The notes under the pieces are model-generated. The model saw only the letters and a program-made list of their open reading frames with translations. It was not told the DNA's origin and did no database searches. From contig NZ_JAINUL010000001.1 in assembly GCF_020639365.1 (NCBI RefSeq), positions 8,255,604-8,319,603 of the forward strand: a DNA stretch of 64,000 nucleotides. The letters are read 5' to 3'. Of the stretch, positions 60,551-64,000 are shown piece after piece. Source of the stretch: Streptomyces flavotricini. Its GTDB lineage: Bacteria; Actinomycetota; Actinomycetes; Streptomycetales; Streptomycetaceae. The first letter of the stretch is position 1. Each line of letters starts with the position of its first letter. The position numbers and the translations under genes are program-made.

Positions 60551-61236
60551 GTGCGCGCCGACGGCCTGTCAGGTAGCAGCGTGTCCGGGACGACGAGGCT
60601 GATGCGCCGGCTCGGCTTCAGCCCGCAGGTCCCCGCACGTCGGGTGGCCGAGCGCGACGAGCATGCCGTGACGGTATGGAAGGAGGTGACCTGGGCGGAG
60701 GCAAAAGAGCGCGGGCGGCCTGCGGGGGTTGCATCTGCTTCGAGGTCGAGGCAGGCTTCACGGGCCGTCCGCCCACGGGGCGCACCTGGGGCCGGCGTGG
60801 CCGCACCCCGGTTGTGACGGTGAGCGGTCGCCGCTCGGGGCGTTTGTCGGTTGCCGGGATAGATCGCCATGCGGCCGGGCTCCCGCACCCGGCTGTGCCA
60901 CCGCCTTCGCACCCACCCCGCGGGCAGGGGCAAGCGCCGCAGCATGGGCGAGCGCGACTTCATCGCCCTCATCGACGGTGTCCACCATCTCGGAGCGCGA
61001 TGGCTGACGGTGTTCCTGCTGCCCGCCTACTCGCCCGACCTCACCCCCCGTCGAATGGGTCTGGGCCCACGCCAAACGCAGCCTGGCCAATCTCGCCGTC
61101 ATGGCCCTCGACCGGCTCGAGTCCCTCGTCCGCAACCGGCTCAAACGCCTGCAGTACCGACCCGATACCCTCGACGGCTTCATAGCCGGCAGGCACCGGC
61201 CTGAGCCTCGACACCGCCCGCCTCCTGACCGACTGA
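60551..61236 (+). mobile_element. Decayed IS630-family transposase
   Basis: Pieces in successive frames: TTRLMRRLGFSPQVPARRVA and VTVWKEVTWAEAKERGRPAG; ICFEVEAGFTGRPPTGRTWG and VVTVSGRRSGRLSVAG; RRSMGERDFIALIDGVHHLG and WLTVFLLPAYSPDLTP; VWAHAKRSLANLAVMALDRL to LLTD (stop 61234). Order and motifs (DEAGF, LPAYSPDLNPVE) are those of IS630 DDE transposases; at least three frameshifts and a deletion before WLTVF make it inactive. Its right end abuts a truncated transporter gene. Confidence 0.8.
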
Positions 61237-61572
61237 CGTCAGCAGGCGGGCGGGGTGCAGGGGTCCGTGGCTCAGGGGAAGGTGTCGACGGTGAACAGGC
61301 ATCAGCCCGGGCCGGAAGACGCGCTTGCGGCCGAGGCGGTCGGCGGCGGAACCGGCCGACGTCAGCAGGGTGGCCAGGGCGATGGTGCAGGCATCCAGGC
61401 GCCATTGGAGCCTGGTCGCCGAGGGGTTCACGTCCTGCCGGATCGCGGGCAGGGCGACGTTGAGGATGGTGGTGTCGAGGCTGCCCAGCAGCACGCTCAG
61501 TCAGCAGACGGCCAGTAGGAGCAGCTGCTGGCCCTGGCCCTGGCCCGGCTCGGGGACGCGGGTGCTTCCCAT
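61237..61572 (-). pseudogene. Truncated MFS (DHA2-type) transporter gene
   Basis: From ATG 61572 (overlapping the hydrolase stop) the minus strand reads about 23 residues, meets a TGA near 61501, then continues with VLLGSLDTTILNVALPAIRQ, ATRLQWRLDACTIALATLLT and SAADRLGRKRVF, the first helices of DHA2 drug exporters. It ends at the IS630 remnant, so the rest was lost by insertion. It was the third gene of the TetR-controlled operon. Confidence 0.8.
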
Positions 61573-62361
61573 TCAGCGCCTGGTCTCGGCGAAGTCCGCT
61601 ACGGCGAGGAGAAGTTGGCCGGGGGTCTCGATCTGGGGCATGTGCCCCGTATCGGGGAGGAGGCGGAACTCTGCGTCGGGGAAGGCGGCGGCGTAGGCGC
61701 GGCCGTAGTCGGCGTCGACGACCTGGTCGCTGGCGCCCCACACGACGAGGGTCGGCAGTGCGACGGTGGCCAGCCGTCCGCGCAGTCCCGGGTCTGCCAT
61801 CGCGTGCGGGCCCGAGTAGACCTCCAGGGCGGAGCGGTTGGCGGCCATGGCGGTGCGTGCGGCCTCCCGGAGGGTGGCGGGATCGACGGCGAACGCGGCG
61901 GGGTCGTGGAAGGCGAGCTTCGACAGTTCGGCGGGCGTGAGGGAGAAGGTGTCGGCGATGGGGTGGCCGGGGACGTGGATGCCGGCCGCGTTCACGAGGA
62001 CGACGGCGCTGATCCGGTCGCTGCCGACCAGGGCCAGCTCGGCGGCGATCCAGCCGCCGATGGAGTTGCCGACGACGGTGACCCCTGTGAGGTCGAGCTC
62101 GTCCAGCAGTAGGGCGTAGCTCTCGGCCAGGGTGGCGACGTCGGTCAGCCAGTCGGGGCGGTGGGTGCCGCCGAAGCCGGGATGGACCGGGGTGAGGACC
62201 CTGGCGTCGCGCTGCTCCGCGATGAGCCGCGCGAACGGGGCGACGGTCTGGGGTCCGCCGCCACCATGCAGCAGTAGATAGGTGCGGCCCTCGCCCTGGT
62301 CGTCGACGGTGAGGTCGAGTGTGCCGCAGGGGTGGGCGAGGGTGTGGACGGTGCTGGTCAC
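61573..62361 (-). CDS. Alpha/beta hydrolase
   Basis: 262 residues from GTG 62361, chosen for the strong site AGGAGGAA directly upstream. Oxyanion region LLLHGGGGPQTVAPF, nucleophile Ser in VVGNSIGGWIAAELAL, Asp in WGASDQVVDADYG and His in LPDTGHMPQIETP complete the triad. Cytoplasmic esterase/lactonase-like enzyme of unknown substrate. Middle gene of the cupin-hydrolase-transporter unit. Confidence 0.9.
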   Translation of the reverse strand: MTSTVHTLAHPCGTLDLTVDDQGEGRTYLLLHGGGGPQTVAPFARLIAEQRDARVLTPVHPGFGGTHRPDWLTDVATLAESYALLLDELDLTGVTVVGNSIGGWIAAELALVGSDRISAVVLVNAAGIHVPGHPIADTFSLTPAELSKLAFHDPAAFAVDPATLREAARTAMAANRSALEVYSGPHAMADPGLRGRLATVALPTLVVWGASDQVVDADYGRAYAAAFPDAEFRLLPDTGHMPQIETPGQLLLAVADFAETRR

Positions 62362-62390
62362 GGGATTCCTCCTGGACGGTACTTGGGGAG

Positions 62391-62849
62391 TCATGCGAAG
62401 TCGGTGGCGGGGACGGTGGCGTAGCGGCTCATCGCCTCAACGGTTGCCTGCGGGGTCAGCTCCCCGGCGCCGGCGATCATGTCGCGCAGATCGCGGAAGT
62501 ACCGCACGTAGAGGTCGGGCGTGAAGGTGTTGATCATCACGGCCGGTTCGTCGCCGAGGTTGGCGAAGGTGTGCGGGGCGCCGGGCGGGATCATCGCGAG
62601 CGTGCCGGGCGAGGCGACGTGGACCGTCTCCCCGATGGTGAAGTGCACGGTGCCGGAGACGACGTAGAAGCCCTCGTCGTGCTGGGCGTGCCGGTGCTGC
62701 GGGGGCCCTTCGGTGTGAGGGGCGAGGGTGATCTCGCCGATCCCGAGCCGGTGGCCGGTGGTGGTGCCGTCCTCGAGGATGCGCATCTGGGTCCGCCCCA
62801 GGCGGATCGTCTCGCCGCCGTCCGGTCCGACCACGGAAACCTGTGTCAT
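62391..62849 (-). CDS. Cupin-domain protein
   Basis: 152 residues from ATG 62849 (MTQVSVVGPDGGETIRLGRT) with AAGGGG upstream. Cupin motif 1 PPQHRHAQHDEGFYVVSGTV (metal-binding His/His/Glu) and motif 2 PPGAPHTFANLGDEPAVMIN (His). Such single-domain cupins act as small dioxygenases, isomerases or binding proteins. First gene of the unit repressed, by inference, by the divergent TetR gene; its promoter region contains the palindromes at 62861 and 62916. Confidence 0.88.
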   Translation of the reverse strand: MTQVSVVGPDGGETIRLGRTQMRILEDGTTTGHRLGIGEITLAPHTEGPPQHRHAQHDEGFYVVSGTVHFTIGETVHVASPGTLAMIPPGAPHTFANLGDEPAVMINTFTPDLYVRYFRDLRDMIAGAGELTPQATVEAMSRYATVPATDFA

Positions 62850-62860
62850 CGCTGCCCCTT

Positions 62861-62930
62861 CGTGAGAGTTCGCTCTCACGAGAGTAGGAGGGTGGACCTC
62901 CATCATGCAAGTGCACTCTCATAATGAGAG
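62861..62930. promoter_or_regulatory. Two palindromic operators between cupin and TetR genes
   Basis: CGTGAGAG-TTCG-CTCTCACG at 62861-62880 and CTCTCAT-A-ATGAGAG at 62916-62930 share the CTCTCA/TGAGAG half-site. They sit in the divergent promoter region and are the likely binding sites of the adjacent TetR-family protein. Confidence 0.75.
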
Positions 62931-62980
62931 AGCGGTGATAGGGTCGGTGTGCAGGTACACGGAGGAACGGGAGCGCAGTG

Positions 62981-63592
62981 ATGACGACAGGGATCGGGGC
63001 GGGCCGCAGCAATCAGAAGCAGCGCACGCGCACCGCGATCGTCGAGGCCGCCCGCGCGCTCATTGCTACCGGCGCGGAGGTGACCATGCCCGCGATCGCC
63101 CGCGCGGCGCTGGTCTCCGAGGCCACCGCCTACCGGTACTTCCCCGACCTTCCCTCGCTCGTCGGCGAGTCTCTGGCCGGAGTCTGGCCCGCGCCCGCCG
63201 ACGCGCTGCGGCCGGTCGCCCGCTCCACCGATCCGGTCGAACGGGTGGCCTTCGCCTGCGAGTTCCTGCTCCGCGGAGTCCTCGCCCGCCAGGGGGCGGT
63301 ACGCGCCATGATCGCAGCCACCGTCACCCGGCCCGAGACGGCCACCGTGCGACCTGGTATCCGCTTCGGCTTGATCGACCAGGCCCTGATCCCGCTGCGG
63401 GACACTCTGGGGGCGACGGATCCGGAAGCGTTCGCCCAGCTCGAACGGGACCTCGCCGTCACTGTGAGTGCGGAGGCCCTCTTCTGTCTCATGGATCTGT
63501 GCGGGCTCGCCCCCGACGAGGCCGTGGCCAGCGCCGTACGGACCGCGAGTACGCTCACCGAGGCCGCCGTACGCCGGACCGCCCACCGCTGA
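62981..63592 (+). CDS. TetR-family transcriptional regulator
   Basis: 203 residues from ATG 62981 (a GTG 3 nt earlier is also possible; GGGAG lies upstream). HTH: RTRTAIVEAARALIATGAEV, TMPAIARAALVSEATAYRYF, the standard TetR DNA-binding pattern, followed by a ligand domain with AFACEFLLRGVLARQGAVRA. Divergent from the cupin operon with two palindromes between, so it most likely represses that operon and itself. Confidence 0.92.
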   Translation: MTTGIGAGRSNQKQRTRTAIVEAARALIATGAEVTMPAIARAALVSEATAYRYFPDLPSLVGESLAGVWPAPADALRPVARSTDPVERVAFACEFLLRGVLARQGAVRAMIAATVTRPETATVRPGIRFGLIDQALIPLRDTLGATDPEAFAQLERDLAVTVSAEALFCLMDLCGLAPDEAVASAVRTASTLTEAAVRRTAHR

Positions 63593-63659
63593 CGGCCGGC
63601 CGGGACGGTACTGCCGGACGGCGCTCGACCTCCTCGCCGACCCGTTCGGCCCGCGTGGC

Positions 63660-64000
63660 GCGGGAGGTAGCCGACGACCGCGCCGTGCTTGTCGGCGTAC
63701 CACTCGATCGTTTCGCGGATGCGGGCCGGTTGGGGAGAGGGACGTCGCGGTATTCGGTGGGCTTGCGGTGCTTGAGGCGGCCGTAGGTCTTGGTGGTCTG
63801 GTTGACCTGTTCGGTGATGCGGTAGACGCCACCGGCGACGAGGTGGTTGAGGTTGACGGCGAAGGCTCCGCCGTTGCGCAGGCCCCAGCCACGCATCAGG
63901 TCGGCGATCAGGAGGAACCGGTCGTCGCCGGCGGTGCGTACGTCGCGGAGCTGCGCGGGGGAGGGGTGACCGCACGTTCGGGGCCGGAACGCCCAGGACG
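63660..64000 (-). pseudogene. Phage-type integrase remnant (continues beyond window)
   Basis: From the right edge the minus strand reads CGHPSPAQLRDVRTAGDDRF, LLIADLMRGWGLRNGGAFAV, NLNHLVAGGVYRITEQVNQT and KTYGRLKHRKPTEYRDVPLP, the central domain of actinobacterial tyrosine recombinases. A frameshift near 63730 follows, then RIRETIEWYADKHGAVVGYL in another frame, after which similarity ends. The catalytic C-terminal domain is missing, so the copy is dead; it marks a former integrated element. Confidence 0.7.

Overview
The base composition (very GC-rich, strong G/C bias at third codon positions), GTG starts, ATGA/GTGA translational coupling and gene families such as MelC1/MelC2, SARP-type regulator, GAF-ANTAR pairs and XRE-TPR regulator point to a Streptomyces chromosome, probably an accessory arm region given the density of broken insertion sequences.

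Positions 1-31157 look like one natural-product locus. A leftward unit (partial LigB-type dioxygenase, Gfo/Idh oxidoreductase) diverges from a long rightward operon (2132-20252): split transketolase, a glycosyltransferase-like protein, an APH-fold kinase, an FAD oxidoreductase, an NRPS module (C remnant-A-PCP), a KS-AT-ACP PKS module, the four-gene set that makes hydroxymalonyl-ACP (FkbH, free ACP, acyl-CoA dehydrogenase, 3-hydroxyacyl-CoA dehydrogenase), a methyltransferase, an SDR, an MFS exporter and a Sfp-type phosphopantetheinyl transferase. A second operon (20363-25934) encodes an ATP-grasp ligase, a methyltransferase, paralogues of both phenylalanyl-tRNA synthetase subunits, and a YqcI/YcgG-type haem protein. 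Three promoters share TTGACA-N17/18-TTGACT, and two of them (in front of both big operons) share an almost gap-free block of about 55 bp with repeated TTAGTGACT-like boxes, so the two operons are probably one regulon. An XRE-TPR regulator, two tiny secreted-peptide-like ORFs and a large SARP/NB-ARC/TPR regulator close the locus. I cannot name the product; by gene content it should be a small peptide-polyketide hybrid with a C3-derived oxygenated extender.

Positions 31200-39000 hold a VOC protein, the tyrosinase operon melC1-melC2, a UlaG-like metallohydrolase with a divergent MarR gene, a lipoprotein and a membrane protein, separated by four or more decayed IS fragments. 38933-50450 holds a VWA protein, a class II amidotransferase (AsnB type) with an S9 peptidase, a large unknown protein, two tandem GAF-ANTAR genes and an NCS1 permease. 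50660-64000 is a mosaic of decayed transposases (IS5-like, IS630-like), small unknown genes, a DUF3494 (ice-binding-like) secreted protein with two good promoters, an SdpA/SdpB-like pair, a second ATP-grasp enzyme, a PRC-barrel protein, a TetR-controlled cupin/hydrolase operon whose transporter gene is broken, and an integrase remnant at the right edge.

The most unusual parts are the PheRS-like pair with the haem protein, the peptide/XRE-TPR arrangement, the shared operator block, the NRPS adenylation domain lacking the usual Asp, and the SdpAB-like pair without an evident toxin gene.
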